Source: Burkholderia sp. IMCC1007
GTDB lineage: Bacteria > Pseudomonadota > Gammaproteobacteria > Burkholderiales > Burkholderiaceae
Direction of reading: 5' to 3'
Assembly: GCF_027257875.1 (NCBI RefSeq)
Contig: NZ_JAPVQY010000006.1
Span: 1-64,000, forward strand
DNA: 64,000 bases
A program made the position numbers and the translations under genes. Below, piece by piece: positions 44,825 to 54,278 of this stretch. Within the stretch, counting starts at the first letter, position 1, and each line of letters starts with the position of its first letter. The notes beneath the pieces were generated by a model that ran no database searches, was not told where the DNA came from, and worked only from the letters and a program-made list of their open reading frames with translations.

Positions 44825-45469
44825 ATGAAAATCCTGCATCTCGATTCCAGCATTCTCGACGACAACTCCATCACGCGAGCGCTGTCCGCTGCCGTCGTAG
44901 CCGATTTGCGTGCACGACACCCATCGGCCGAAGTGACCTACCGCGATCTCGTCCGCGACGAAATTGCCCACTTGACCGGACCGATCGCTGCCGGGTTCCG
45001 TGACATCGCGACAGACGAATTCGACGACGATGCAATCCGCGAGCATCGGGTTTCAGAAACGCTGGTGACGGAGTTTCTGGCCAGCGACGTCATTGTCGTC
45101 GGTGCGCCGATGTACAACTTCTCGGTGCCGAGTCAACTGAAAGCATGGCTGGATCGCGTCGCGCAGGCCGGACGAACCTTCAGATACACCGAGCATGGCC
45201 CGGTGGGCCTGGTCACCGACAAATGCGTCGTCGTCGTCTCCGCCCGCGGCGGGTTTTATGCGGAAGGACCGCTGGTTCGCATGGATTTCCAGGAAAACTA
45301 TCTCGAGCGTTTCTTCGGTTTCCTGGGTGTAGCCGATGTCAGGTTCGTCCGTGCCGAGGGGGCATCGAAAGGCCAGCCGGTGCGGGACGAAGGTATCGCG
45401 CGCGCCCGAGCCGCCATCGCCGACGTACTCGCCAGCGTACAGGCGTCCGATGCACAGCCCGTCAAGTAA
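44825..45469 (+). CDS. azoR: FMN-dependent NADH-azoreductase
   Basis: A 214-residue flavodoxin-fold protein of the AzoR/AcpD family, which reduces quinones and azo compounds. Family marks are MKILHLDSSILDDNSITR (FMN phosphate loop), GAPMYNFSVPSQLKAWLD and VVSARGGFY. The start at 44825 follows GAGACTGAA and lies 50 bp after the hydrolase stop. A YciI-like gene begins 12 bp after its stop, so the three probably form one small detoxification operon. Confidence 0.92.
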   Translation: MKILHLDSSILDDNSITRALSAAVVADLRARHPSAEVTYRDLVRDEIAHLTGPIAAGFRDIATDEFDDDAIREHRVSETLVTEFLASDVIVVGAPMYNFSVPSQLKAWLDRVAQAGRTFRYTEHGPVGLVTDKCVVVVSARGGFYAEGPLVRMDFQENYLERFFGFLGVADVRFVRAEGASKGQPVRDEGIARARAAIADVLASVQASDAQPVK

Positions 45470-45481
45470 CAGGAGTCCTTC

Positions 45482-45790
45482 ATGCTGTTTGCCATCAAGG
45501 TGGATTACATCCGTCCGACGGAAGAGGTTCACGCGCACCTGGAGTCCCACAAGGCGTGGCTCGTCAAGCACGTTCAGGCGGGAAGCATCCTGTTCGCGGG
45601 GCCGCTGCAGGAAGAGGCAGCCGGTTTTTTTCTCGCCTACCCGGACCACCGGAGCGATATCGAGAAGATGATCGCCGAAGACCCGTTCGATATTCTCGGC
45701 TTGGCGACCTTCGACATCCAATGCTGCGCCCCCGCGCTGTGTGCAAGCGCCTTTCCCGCGCAATGGGCAGGCGGCGCCCGGCCGGTGTGA
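45482..45790 (+). CDS. YciI-family protein
   Basis: A 102-residue YciI/YCII-domain protein with a dimeric ferredoxin-like fold. The conserved histidine-aspartate region is ESHKAWLVKHVQAGSILFAG, followed by LAYPDHRSDIEKMIAEDPFD. Members are small, poorly understood enzymes, sometimes linked to dehalogenation or muconolactone-type chemistry. An AGGAG ribosome site precedes the start, 12 bp after the azoreductase stop. Confidence 0.88.
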   Translation: MLFAIKVDYIRPTEEVHAHLESHKAWLVKHVQAGSILFAGPLQEEAAGFFLAYPDHRSDIEKMIAEDPFDILGLATFDIQCCAPALCASAFPAQWAGGARPV

Positions 45791-45858
45791 CTTCCGCCGC
45801 GCCCGTCGAGCGGCCCTCGCGCAAGCATCCGGAACCGTCGCGAGACAAGGTCGACCGT

Positions 45859-47016
45859 TCACGCGACTGGCCGAGCACTCGCCGCTCGCGGATGCGTGAC
45901 GAAGCCGGCGCAACACGGAATCAGGCAAATCAGGCCGGCCAACAGCCAGAACGCGGTCGACAATCCCGCTTTATCAGCGATGAAGCCGATGCCGGCCGGC
46001 CCAACGAGATTGCCCGCATAGCCGGTCATCGTGATCGCCACGACGGCGAGCGACGGCGACATCGCGCGTTGGGCCCCGGCCCGGCGAAACATGATCGGCA
46101 CGACGTTCGACGCACCCAGCCCGATCGACAGAAAGCCTGCCAGTGCAATCGGCGCGTTCGGCGCAACGAGCAGAACGACCATGCCCACCGTGGCGATCGA
46201 TCCGCCCCAGAACGTCATTGCCCGGTCGCCGACGCGCATGGTGAGCGTGTCGCCACTCAACCGACCGACCATCATCGCGATCGAGAAAAGCATGTAGCCC
46301 AGCGCGCCTTGCGTGGCGGGAACCAGCCCTTTGCCGGAAATGAACAACGCGCCCCAACTGAGCAGCACGCCGTCGAGAAGGAATGAAATGGCCACCAGAC
46401 TCGCCAGCAACAGCACGATGCCGCGCGGCACCGCAAAGAGAGGGCCGCCCCGTCCCCGCGGCGTTTCGATCAGGTTGACCCGTGCAATCAGGATCCCGGC
46501 GAACATCGGCGTCGAGCACAACAACATGCTCGCGAGCACGCCGGTATGCGCGGTCAGCAGAAAGGTCGCCAACGCCGAGCCGCCGAATCCGCCCATGCTG
46601 TACTGGGCATGAAATCCCGACATCAGCGGCCGCCCTTCCATGCGCTCGACCTCGACCGCGTTGATATTCATCGCGACATCCAGCGAACCGAGCGCCGCAC
46701 CGAATCCGAACAGCGCGATACCCAACGTGACGGCGTCGTTAGCAATCGCCAGGAGCGGCAGGATCACGGCCAGCCCGACGCCACCGGCGACGACGATCGG
46801 CTTGCTGCCGAACCGGGTAGCGAGTGTGCCCGTCAACATCATCGCGATCACGGAACCTGCGCCGATACACAGCAGCAACATGCCGAGTGTCGCGTCGTCG
46901 AGGGCCGCCCGCTGTTTGACGAACGGAACGAGCGATGCCCAGCACGCTGCGCCGAATCCGGCCACGAAGAATGCGACGCGCGTCGCGACCCGCGCCGCCG
47001 GTCGATGTGAAGTCAT
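45859..47016 (-). CDS. MFS transporter
   Basis: A 385-residue, 12-helix MFS protein. Motif A appears as TGTLATRFGSKPIVV; GFGAALGSLDVAMNINAVEVE in helix 4 and HAQYSMGGFGGSALAT in helix 5 resemble the fucose/sugar-permease-like YbjJ subgroup. It converges with the YciI gene and lies downstream of the two GH3-type genes on the same strand, so it could be co-regulated with them. The substrate is unknown. Confidence 0.88.
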   Translation of the reverse strand: MTSHRPAARVATRVAFFVAGFGAACWASLVPFVKQRAALDDATLGMLLLCIGAGSVIAMMLTGTLATRFGSKPIVVAGGVGLAVILPLLAIANDAVTLGIALFGFGAALGSLDVAMNINAVEVERMEGRPLMSGFHAQYSMGGFGGSALATFLLTAHTGVLASMLLCSTPMFAGILIARVNLIETPRGRGGPLFAVPRGIVLLLASLVAISFLLDGVLLSWGALFISGKGLVPATQGALGYMLFSIAMMVGRLSGDTLTMRVGDRAMTFWGGSIATVGMVVLLVAPNAPIALAGFLSIGLGASNVVPIMFRRAGAQRAMSPSLAVVAITMTGYAGNLVGPAGIGFIADKAGLSTAFWLLAGLICLIPCCAGFVTHPRAASARPVA

Positions 47017-47128
47017 GCCGTGACACGCGTGAACAGATGAATCGCGGGCGCCGTCCCGACGTCGACGCCCACGTTCCGGTATCGGCGTGACGACGAGGTG
47101 CGATCCAAGCGCACGACCATCCCCGCGT

Positions 47129-48142
47129 TCATGCAGGCCGTCTCCCGGCGGTGGCGCTTACGCTGTCGAAGGCCGCCTGCAGACGGCTCGCGTCCAGTCG
47201 CCCGTCCGCTACCGCGCGTGCGATTGCTTCGGCAACCTCACCGATGCGCGGCACCGCTTTCGGCGACAGCAGCAGCAAGTCCGCGCCGGCCGCCAGCGCG
47301 GCGACAGCCACGTCGCCGAGTGCGCGATCGCGCTGAGTCGCCCGGTGATCGAGGTCGCAGGTCATCACCAGTCCGGCAAAACCCAGCTCGGTGCGCAGCG
47401 TCGATATCAGTTCGCGCGACAGCGAAGCCGCCACCGCCGGCTGGACTGCCTCGAAGCGGGCCGGCCCCATCATCACCGCGTCGACACCCTCCTCGATCCC
47501 CGCCTCGAACGGCGCCCAGAGCGATCTCAATTCGGCGAGCGAGAGCGGCACGGTGGCATCGCTCGTGGCCGGGTGGCCCACCAGTTGCGGATGCCCTGGA
47601 AAATGCTTGAGGGTGGTCTGCAGGCCGGCGCGACGCACACCGCGTACGTACGCACGGACCATCCCCGCCGCGAGAACCGGATCGTCGGCCAGCGTCCGGC
47701 CGCTCAGCCACAGGTTGTGCCCCGTCACGACATCGGCGGTCGGTGACAGCACCAGATTGATTCCGGTTTGCGCGACACCCGTAGCCATTTCAAAGCAGAT
47801 ATCCTCCAGCTCGCGCGGCGGCATCCGTTGAGCGTCGTTCCGGCTCGGCAACGACGGCGTCAGCCATTGCAGCCGGTGTACGGCGGCGATGTCCGCGTCG
47901 GCCGCGAGCAGCATGTGCCCCGCACGCGCCGTCGCCTGTTCGACCGTGGTGTGCCATGCGTCGAGCGTTTCGCGACGCCGGCGCTCCGCACTCATCTGGC
48001 CGTACGCATATTCGTCGCCCGTCTCGCCGAACAGCAGACTCTTTCCGCCGTTGTCGAGGAATCGGGCGATGTGGTCGTCGAGTTCGAGTGTCACGAGCAC
48101 CGGAAACAACACTGCATGCGCCTGGCGCGAAAGTTCGCTCAT
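47129..48142 (-). CDS. GH3-family hydrolase-like protein, catalytically divergent paralogue
   Basis: A 337-residue single-domain protein of the NagZ-type GH3 fold. KHFPGH is retained (179-184), but other catalytic marks are changed. The substrate-binding DQEGG-type motif reads ADADIAAVHR (81-90), the flexible-loop D-x-H acid/base pair reads TSDAT (193-197) and the nucleophile motif SDDL reads TCDLD (261-265). It may be a weak, altered or non-enzymatic paralogue. It lies 9 bp after the second GH3 gene, so the two are co-translated from one message. No signal peptide is visible. Confidence 0.85.
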   Translation of the reverse strand: MSELSRQAHAVLFPVLVTLELDDHIARFLDNGGKSLLFGETGDEYAYGQMSAERRRRETLDAWHTTVEQATARAGHMLLAADADIAAVHRLQWLTPSLPSRNDAQRMPPRELEDICFEMATGVAQTGINLVLSPTADVVTGHNLWLSGRTLADDPVLAAGMVRAYVRGVRRAGLQTTLKHFPGHPQLVGHPATSDATVPLSLAELRSLWAPFEAGIEEGVDAVMMGPARFEAVQPAVAASLSRELISTLRTELGFAGLVMTCDLDHRATQRDRALGDVAVAALAAGADLLLLSPKAVPRIGEVAEAIARAVADGRLDASRLQAAFDSVSATAGRRPA

Positions 48143-48151
48143 CGTTTCGCC

Positions 48152-49189
48152 TCACTCGCCGTCGTGGCGGCCGGTGGCCGGTGCGCGATCCAGTTCCCGT
48201 GCGAGCGCACGCACGCGGTTGGCCGCCTGCGCCAGCCGCGACGCGTCGAGGGTGCCACCCGTGACGGCTTCGACGATGGTGCCTGCAATGCGGTCGAGCC
48301 CGGCTTCGCTCGACACGAGCAGCAGATCGGCACCGGCATCGAGCGCGGCGACAGCCGTGGCCTCGATGCTTCTGCCGCGCAAGATGCCGGGCGCATCCAG
48401 ATCGTCGGAAATAATGAGGCCGTGGAACGCGAATTCGTGACGCAACATCGAAAGCGTAGCGCGCGACGTGCTCGACGGATGCTCGACGTCGATCGCAGGC
48501 ACCAGCGCGGGCCCGGCCATGACCGCCTTGACGCCGCTCGCGATCAAGGCCCGAAAAACGTCGAGTGTCGGCGCGAGATCGGCGAGCCCGCCGCCCACGA
48601 TTGCCGCTGCGAGCGCCGGATCGAGTTCCGTGACCGGATGTCCGGGAAAATGCTTGGCGGTTGCCGCAACGCCCGCCGATTGCACGCCCTGCACGAACGC
48701 GCGGGCAATGCGCAGCACATCGGCGGCAGCGCCGAGATGTCGCCCGTCGAGCCAGGGATTCGCGCCCGCCACGACATCGGCGATCGGCGACAGAAACAGA
48801 TTGACGCCCAGTTCGCGCGCCGCGGCCGCGGCCGCGGCGGATCGCTCCTCGATCGTGTCGGCGCCGGCGCGCAGTGCTTCTTCGAGCGACGGAAGTGCGG
48901 GCACGAGATCATGCAACCGTTGTATCCCGCCGAGTTCCTGATCGACGGCCACCAGCACCGCTGCGCCTGCCCGCCTCCGGGTCGCTTCGACGATGTCCGT
49001 GAAGTGCGCGGCGGTCTCTTCCGTTCGGCGCTGCACGCTCATCGCGCGGCCGACGTACTCGTCGCGCGTCTCGCCCAGCAGTACCGACACGCCGCCCCGG
49101 TCGAGATATCGGCACACGTCGTCGCTGAGCGTCAGGCCCGCGAATGCCGGCAACAAAACCGCGTAAGCGTCTCGATCGTAATCGTTCAC
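48152..49189 (-). CDS. GH3-family glycoside hydrolase (NagZ-like)
   Basis: A 345-residue cytoplasmic GH3 protein read from a GTG at 49189 with GGGAG 7 nt upstream; a start at 49246 would add 19 residues and lose that ribosome site. It keeps DQELGGIQRL (83-92), KHFPGH (179-184) and the nucleophile motif SDDLDAPG (261-268), but the loop after KHFPGH lacks the D-S-H pair used by NagZ as acid/base. It is probably active on a beta-glycoside, with different acid/base chemistry. It forms an operon with the divergent paralogue downstream. Confidence 0.88.
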   Translation of the reverse strand: MNDYDRDAYAVLLPAFAGLTLSDDVCRYLDRGGVSVLLGETRDEYVGRAMSVQRRTEETAAHFTDIVEATRRRAGAAVLVAVDQELGGIQRLHDLVPALPSLEEALRAGADTIEERSAAAAAAARELGVNLFLSPIADVVAGANPWLDGRHLGAAADVLRIARAFVQGVQSAGVAATAKHFPGHPVTELDPALAAAIVGGGLADLAPTLDVFRALIASGVKAVMAGPALVPAIDVEHPSSTSRATLSMLRHEFAFHGLIISDDLDAPGILRGRSIEATAVAALDAGADLLLVSSEAGLDRIAGTIVEAVTGGTLDASRLAQAANRVRALARELDRAPATGRHDGE

Positions 49190-49606
49190 AGCAGGGCTCC
49201 CTTGTATGAGGTGCAAATTTCGCGACGACGGCCGCCGAGCCCGCACGAATCCGCGCGATACGGTCGTCAGGGTCGATACGGTCGATGCAGCCGGCGGGTT
49301 TCACTTGCAAGACGCTCGGCGGACTGCATGCCGGCATGCTCTCCATAGAAAATTGTCCGGGCAAGTTCGCTGTTCGCCATTTTGCGACGCACAGCGAAGC
49401 AGATCGCGCGGCGGTCTGCGCATCGCGTGCGGCGAGATATCCCGACATACCCGTTGCGCCTCCCGGTAGCGTCATCGTGCGTCTCGAAACGGACAATCGC
49501 GAAATTGCGCACGTCAATTTGCCTTCCGATACTCGCCGGGCGCTCATGCATAGCCACGCACGAGCGGGAACCGGCGAAGGTCGATGTCATCTGAGGAGAA
49601 TGGATT
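49190..49606. other. Divergent control region, GH3 genes / sugar-binding protein
   Basis: No gene. It holds the tripartite element at 49467-49507 for the binding-protein gene. A degenerate mirror copy near 49215-49252 (AAATTTCGC, 16 nt, CCCGCAC) faces the GH3 genes but is very close to their start. Confidence 0.5.
49467..49507 (+). promoter_or_regulatory. Tripartite regulatory element of the sugar-binding-protein promoter
   Basis: TAGCGTC-N3-GTGCGTC-N15-GCGAAATTG. The last block runs into a -35-like TTGCGC (49505-49510); exactly 17 bp later GATACT (49528-49533) serves as -10. The element ends 99 bp before the GTG start at 49607. Confidence 0.7.
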
Positions 49607-50884
49607 GTGAAGGCAAAAACAAGATTGCGGCGTATTTCGGCACGGGCGGTCGCATCGACCGTCGCGAGCTTGTCCATGGTCGGCATGGCCGGCGCACAAA
49701 CGCAAACGGTCGAGGTCGTCCATCAATGGACCTCCAGCAGCGAAGCCTATGCGCTCCAGGCGCTCAAGGACGCGTTGCAGAAGAAGGGGATCGGATGGAA
49801 AGACAGCGCGATCGCCGGCAACGACGGCGCCAATCAACAACAGGCGCTGCAGGCGCGGCTGGCCGCCGGAAGCGCGCCGGCAGCGGCGCAGGCCCAGCCG
49901 CAGCTGCTTTTTTCGTATGCCGAACAAAACGAGCTCACGAATCTCGACAGTCTCGCGAAGGCCGGCAACTGGGACAAGCTGATCGCCCCCGAGCTGATTC
50001 CTTACGTGAGGTACAAGAACGACTGGTATGGCGTTCCGGTCAACGAGCACCGCGAGAACATGTTCTGGATCAACGCCAAGATCCTGCAGAAGTACGGCGG
50101 CAAGGTCCCGACCACCTGGGAAGAATTCAACGCGCTGGCCGAGCGCATGAAGAAGGACGGCATCATCCCGGTCGCGCTCGGCGGCGAGGACTGGCAGGAA
50201 GCGGAGATCTTCAGCGATCTCGCCATCGGCATCGGCGGCCCCGCCTTTTACAAGAAGGCGATCATCGATCACGATCCTGCGACGATCCAGGGCCCCACCA
50301 TGCTCAAGGTATTCGATCAATTGCGCAAGATCATCGGCTTCACGGATCCGAACCGGGCCGGTCGCGACTGGAACGTGGCAACGCAAATGGTCATCGACGG
50401 CAAGGCAGCGATGCAGATCCATGCGGACTGGGCAAAGGGCGAGTTCCTTCGCGCGGGCAAGAAGCCGGGCATCGACTTCGTCTGTGCGGCGACGCCGGGA
50501 AGCGGTCACGCATTCGTGTGGGTCGTCGACACAATGACGTTCTTCAAACAGAAGAATCCCGCCGCAGCGGCCAACCAGGCGACGCTCGCCAATCTGGCCA
50601 TGAGCTCCGACGTGCAGGAGAACTTCAATCTGCGCAAAGGTTCGATCCCCGCGCGGCTCGATGTGCCGCAATCGAAATTCGACGACTGCGCCAAGCTGAA
50701 TTTCGCCGACCGTGCCGCAGCCGCGAAATCCGGCGCAGTCGTCCCGTCGTTCATCGAGAATGCCGCATTGGAACGTGACATTCGCGCGTCATTCGTCGAC
50801 GTGATCACGCAATTCGTGAACACCCCGTCGATGACTTCCGCCACTGCTGTCAAGAAGCTGGCAACCGCAGCAAAGAACAACTGA
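49607..50884 (+). CDS. Carbohydrate ABC transporter substrate-binding protein
   Basis: A 425-residue periplasmic family 1 sugar-binding protein starting at GTG with GAGGAG 9 nt upstream. A signal peptide (ending VGMAGAQ, about 1-31) precedes VEVVHQWTSSSEAYALQALK. Family features include YGVPVNEHRENMFWINAKIL, TTWEEFNALAERMKKDG and AMQIHADWAKGEF. Its partners, two permeases and an ATPase, are 10 kb away at 60600-63548; the shared promoter element supports the pairing. The ligand could be a sugar, polyol or glycoside. Confidence 0.93.
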   Translation: MKAKTRLRRISARAVASTVASLSMVGMAGAQTQTVEVVHQWTSSSEAYALQALKDALQKKGIGWKDSAIAGNDGANQQQALQARLAAGSAPAAAQAQPQLLFSYAEQNELTNLDSLAKAGNWDKLIAPELIPYVRYKNDWYGVPVNEHRENMFWINAKILQKYGGKVPTTWEEFNALAERMKKDGIIPVALGGEDWQEAEIFSDLAIGIGGPAFYKKAIIDHDPATIQGPTMLKVFDQLRKIIGFTDPNRAGRDWNVATQMVIDGKAAMQIHADWAKGEFLRAGKKPGIDFVCAATPGSGHAFVWVVDTMTFFKQKNPAAAANQATLANLAMSSDVQENFNLRKGSIPARLDVPQSKFDDCAKLNFADRAAAAKSGAVVPSFIENAALERDIRASFVDVITQFVNTPSMTSATAVKKLATAAKNN

Positions 50885-50897
50885 CGTCGCCGGTGTT

Positions 50898-50920
50898 GTC
50901 CCGCTCCTCCGGAGCGGGAC
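50898..50920 (+). terminator. Terminator after the sugar-binding-protein gene
   Basis: A perfect 10-bp stem GTCCCGCTCC / GGAGCGGGAC with a TCC loop begins 14 bp after the stop. It is suited to end transcription from the binding-protein gene and, in the other direction, from the porin gene. Confidence 0.75.
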
Positions 50921-51144
50921 TCGTCTATCCGCTGGATTTCCCTTCAATCGAATGGCCGATGCAGGTGCGCAGCAAACCGCAAGCCGCCGTCATCCGCCTG
51001 ATCCCCAACCAGCGAATGCGACGGGCCGTCCGACGCCATGCTGCCCCCTGCGTGCGCAGGCGTCCGACCATATCGATGTCTCGGTCGGAATCAACACGCC
51101 GTGGAACGGCCCGGTTCATGTGTCCAGAGCAGGTGACAGGCAGC

Positions 51145-52275
51145 TCAGAACTTGTGGCGCAGGCCGACGATCGCGACGATCTGGGAATTCGCGCCCGAAT
51201 TGACGTCGTAAGAGCCGATCACCGCTTGAGCGCTGCCCTGGCCGTTGTCGCCGCTCGCGTGCTGATAGCCGGCCGTCGCATAGATGTCGGTCCGTTTGCT
51301 CAGCAGATAATCGACGCCGAGATTGACCTGGTGATAGGTCGCCGACGAGTGGCCGCCCGAACGCGTGTAGTTGTAGCCCCCGATCACCTGGAATGTCGGT
51401 GTCGTCATCCAGCTCGCGAATACGGAACCGTTCTGGAAGTGCTGCGAACCCGCGAACGTCGACGCGCCGTCCGACGTATATCGCGTGTACGAGTACGCCG
51501 CACCGGCCGTGAGCGGCCCGACGACGTACTGTGCACCGATCCGCCCGATATCGATGCCGCGGGCAGTCGCGTACGCGGAATTGACGGCGCTGTTGAAGAA
51601 ACTGTCTGCGCTCGACGTTCCGCGTGCCGACGTCCTGGCATTGCCGTTGTCCACATGGAGGAACCCGCCCGCCACGCTGAGCGCGCCGCCGCTGTAGGCC
51701 GCCGCGGCCGACCAGCTTTGCCCCGAGCCTGTCGATCCCGCCACACCGCCGAACGCATACATGGTCTCGACCGTGACACCGCCCCACGACGGGCTCGTCC
51801 ACTTGACCGCACTATTGAAGCGCGCACTGTCGTCGTAATTGTCGATATCGCCCGGCGTCGCGAACAGGCCGCTGTATGAATCGGCGGTGATCGGCTGAAC
51901 CAGATCCGTCACCGGATCGTATTGCCGACCCAACGTAACCGTGCCCAAACGCGTGCTGCCGAGTCCGACGAAGGCTTGCCGCCCGAACATGCGGCCGTCG
52001 TTCTGCAACTGGCCCGAGCCGAGATCGAAGCCGTTCTCGAGCTGGAAGCTCGCGGACAAGCCTCCGCCGAGATCCTCGGTGCCCTTGAGCCCCCATTCGT
52101 TTCCGGACAGATTTCCGGCCGACATCTTCCATTGCGACGATTGTCCGCCGCTGTTGTGAATGTACGCGATGCCGGTATCGACGATGCCGTAAAGCGTGAC
52201 CGAGCTTTGCGCGTGCGCGCCGGCCGCATAGGCGGTAATCGACAGAGAGATTGCCGAGATGACTTTTCTTTTCAT
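51145..52275 (-). CDS. Gram-negative porin
   Basis: A 376-residue outer-membrane trimeric porin. A signal peptide (MKRKVISAISLSITAYAAGA, cleavage after HAQ-like site at about 22) precedes SSVTLYGIVDTGIAYIHNSG. The constriction region is LGRQYDPVTDLVQPITADSY, and the chain ends in the BAM-recognition strand IVAIVGLRHKF. Start 52275 gives the canonical signal; a frame start at 52335 is not needed. It is convergent with the binding-protein gene and carries the shared tripartite promoter element 277 bp upstream, so it is probably the outer-membrane entry for the same substrate. Confidence 0.94.
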   Translation of the reverse strand: MKRKVISAISLSITAYAAGAHAQSSVTLYGIVDTGIAYIHNSGGQSSQWKMSAGNLSGNEWGLKGTEDLGGGLSASFQLENGFDLGSGQLQNDGRMFGRQAFVGLGSTRLGTVTLGRQYDPVTDLVQPITADSYSGLFATPGDIDNYDDSARFNSAVKWTSPSWGGVTVETMYAFGGVAGSTGSGQSWSAAAAYSGGALSVAGGFLHVDNGNARTSARGTSSADSFFNSAVNSAYATARGIDIGRIGAQYVVGPLTAGAAYSYTRYTSDGASTFAGSQHFQNGSVFASWMTTPTFQVIGGYNYTRSGGHSSATYHQVNLGVDYLLSKRTDIYATAGYQHASGDNGQGSAQAVIGSYDVNSGANSQIVAIVGLRHKF

Positions 52276-52528
52276 TTCACGTGTCCGTCCACGAAGTACA
52301 CATCGATCAAAGCGGTGTTGATGCGTCTTCCGCATACCGCTCCGTTTCTATCCCATCGTCAGGACAACTATCCTGAACGACCGGAGTACGGTGAAGAGGC
52401 CATCGGGCGCCAGCTGATCGTCACCCCCTCCTGCCGTTTTGACGACTGCCGCGCTTTCCGGTCGGGATACCGCTCCAGACGTATTGCGTCGGACGAAAAC
52501 CCGATCACTGCCTCCTCACCCGCGACGC
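52276..52528. other. Porin leader region
   Basis: The tripartite promoter predicts a 5' untranslated leader of about 250 nt. No open frame or known riboswitch was recognised in it. The length is notable because the other regulon members have leaders of roughly 70-120 nt. Confidence 0.4.
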
Positions 52529-52551
52529 AGTATTGAAGTCCAATAAATGCC

Positions 52552-52595
52552 GCTCAATTTCGCAAAGACACAATTTGTGTCGCACTACGACGCAC
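52552..52595 (-). promoter_or_regulatory. Tripartite regulatory element of the porin promoter
   Basis: On the minus strand: GTGCGTC-N3-GTGCGAC-N15-GCGAAATTG, continuing into -35-like TTGAGC, then 17 bp, then -10 AATACT (plus-strand 52529-52534). An extra inverted repeat GACACAA-N-TTGTGTC (52567-52581) fills the spacer of this copy only, so a second regulator may act here. Confidence 0.72.
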
Positions 52596-52662
52596 TCGCA
52601 TTCGCTCCGTAAAAATGGCGTTCGCGCGTCCCGGAACCGGGCGAGCTCGCTCGATTCGATCC

Positions 52663-52690
52663 AAAAAAAACGGCACTCTTTCGAGTGCCG
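52663..52690 (-). terminator. Rho-independent terminator of the HisD-like gene
   Basis: On the minus strand CGGCACTC-GAAA-GAGTGCCG is followed by eight T residues, 28 bp after the HisD-like stop. This is the cleanest intrinsic terminator in the window. Confidence 0.92.
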
Positions 52691-52718
52691 AATCGCTGCC
52701 CGACGTTGCCGCCCGATG

Positions 52719-54005
52719 TCAGTCCGCTCGCTTTCCGAAGCGACGGACGCGGATATCGGCTTGTTCCTTGTGCCCCGCAAAGCCCTCCATTGCACACAGT
52801 CGCGAGCAGTATTCACCGAGCATGGCCGAAGCTTCGTCGGTCAGCACCCGCTGATATGTGCAGGTCTTGATGAATTTGCCGACCCACAGCCCGCCGGTAT
52901 AGCGTGCGGCCTTCGTCGTCGGCAACGTATGGTTCGTGCCGATCACCTTGTCGCCATACGACACATTGGTACGGTCGCCGAGGAACAGCGCACCGTAGTT
53001 CGTCATGTGCTCGAGGAAATAAAGCGGATCGCGCGTCATCACCTGAACGTGCTCGGACGCGATCCGATCGGCTTCTTCGACCATTTCGTCGACGGTGTCG
53101 CACAGGATGATCTCGCCATAGTCGCGCCACGCGACCGACGCGACGGCCGCGGTCGGCAACACTGCGAGCTGGCGCTCGATTTCCGCCGGCAGGCCATCCG
53201 CGAGCTTGCCGGAATTCGTCAGGAACACGACCGGCGAATTCACGCCGTGCTCGGCCTGGCCAAGCAGGTCGGCCGCAACGATCTCGACGTCCGACGAATC
53301 GTCGGCGATGACGAGCGTCTCCGTCGGGCCTGCGATCAGGTCGATCCCGATCTTGCCGAACAGCTGGCGCTTCGCTTCGGCCACGTATGCATTGCCCGGG
53401 CCGACGATCATGTCGACCGGCTCGAACTGATCCGTACCGAGTGCCAATGCGGCAATCGCCTGAACGCCGCCGACGCAATAGATCTCGTCCGCGCCCGCGA
53501 GATGCATCGCCGTGACGATCGCCGGGTGCGGCTTTCCGTCGAACGGCGGTGCCACGGCCACCACACGCTTGACACCGGCAACCTTGGCCGTGAGCACGCT
53601 CATATGAGCGGAAGCCAGCAGCGGATACTTCCCGCCCGGGATATAGCAGCCGACGGAATTCACCGGAATGTTCCGGTGACCGAGCACGACACCCGGCAGC
53701 GTCTCGACTTCGATGTCACGCAGCGCGTCCTTCTGCGCCAGGGCAAACCGGCGAACTTGCTGCTGCGCAAACTTGATGTCGTCCAGTTCGCGTTCCGACA
53801 GGGTCGCGACACACGCGCTGATCTCCGCGTCCGACAGACGAAAGGAGGCCGGATTCCATTTGTCGAACCGCATCGAGTATTCGCGCACGGCAGCGTCTCC
53901 ATTGGCGGCGACGTCCGCGATGATCTGTTCGACCGTATCGCGCACCTGCTTCGCGATCTCGAGTTGCGCCTCCATCGGCTTGCTTTTCTTAAGATGCTGG
54001 ATCAC
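52719..54005 (-). CDS. HisD-family dehydrogenase (HpsN-like), probable polyol dehydrogenase
   Basis: A 428-residue zinc/NAD alcohol dehydrogenase of the histidinol-dehydrogenase family. It starts at GTG (54005, with TTGGAG 6 nt upstream). The substrate/metal motifs are visible: [44 protein letters not shown] (metal ligands) and SEHVQVMT (catalytic Glu-His). The later region [20 protein letters not shown] and [12 protein letters not shown]-like [18 protein letters not shown] is closer to 3-sulfopropanediol dehydrogenase HpsN than to biosynthetic HisD. It is not in a his operon. It probably oxidises a primary alcohol or polyol to an acid by two NAD-dependent steps. Confidence 0.9.
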   Translation of the reverse strand: MIQHLKKSKPMEAQLEIAKQVRDTVEQIIADVAANGDAAVREYSMRFDKWNPASFRLSDAEISACVATLSERELDDIKFAQQQVRRFALAQKDALRDIEVETLPGVVLGHRNIPVNSVGCYIPGGKYPLLASAHMSVLTAKVAGVKRVVAVAPPFDGKPHPAIVTAMHLAGADEIYCVGGVQAIAALALGTDQFEPVDMIVGPGNAYVAEAKRQLFGKIGIDLIAGPTETLVIADDSSDVEIVAADLLGQAEHGVNSPVVFLTNSGKLADGLPAEIERQLAVLPTAAVASVAWRDYGEIILCDTVDEMVEEADRIASEHVQVMTRDPLYFLEHMTNYGALFLGDRTNVSYGDKVIGTNHTLPTTKAARYTGGLWVGKFIKTCTYQRVLTDEASAMLGEYCSRLCAMEGFAGHKEQADIRVRRFGKRAD

Positions 54006-54120
54006 AAAAATCTCCAAGAGTGTTTCCCGACCATGCAGCGCGATGCCCGCGTTGCGACGGTGCACGATCCGAACGAATTCGATCACACGGGCAAATTTTC
54101 GCGGGCCGAATTTGCCGACA

Positions 54121-54161
54121 CAATTTCGCATCCACGTCGAAGCCGACGCGACATGACGCAC
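54121..54161 (-). promoter_or_regulatory. Tripartite regulatory element of the HisD-like gene promoter
   Basis: On the minus strand: GTGCGTC-N3-TCGCGTC-N15-GCGAAATTG, with -35-like TTGTGT and a weak -10 GAAAAT (plus-strand 54095-54100) at 17-bp spacing. It ends 115 bp before the GTG start at 54005. Confidence 0.68.
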
Positions 54162-54278
54162 CGCGCTGACGCAGATGCCGATGCGCGTCGCTCCGTTCGT
54201 TCCGCCGCGCTCCGCTCCGCTACCCGCGCGCCCGGATACCGCCTTCCGCCCCCGCTCTGGCCGAGGGTTTTCTAGTGC

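Noticed and set aside
49215-49252. Sixth copy of the tripartite element facing the GH3 genes
   Set aside because: Spacing is off by one, the 7-mers match poorly (5/7 and 4/7), and it lies only 26 bp from the start codon; not counted among the five.
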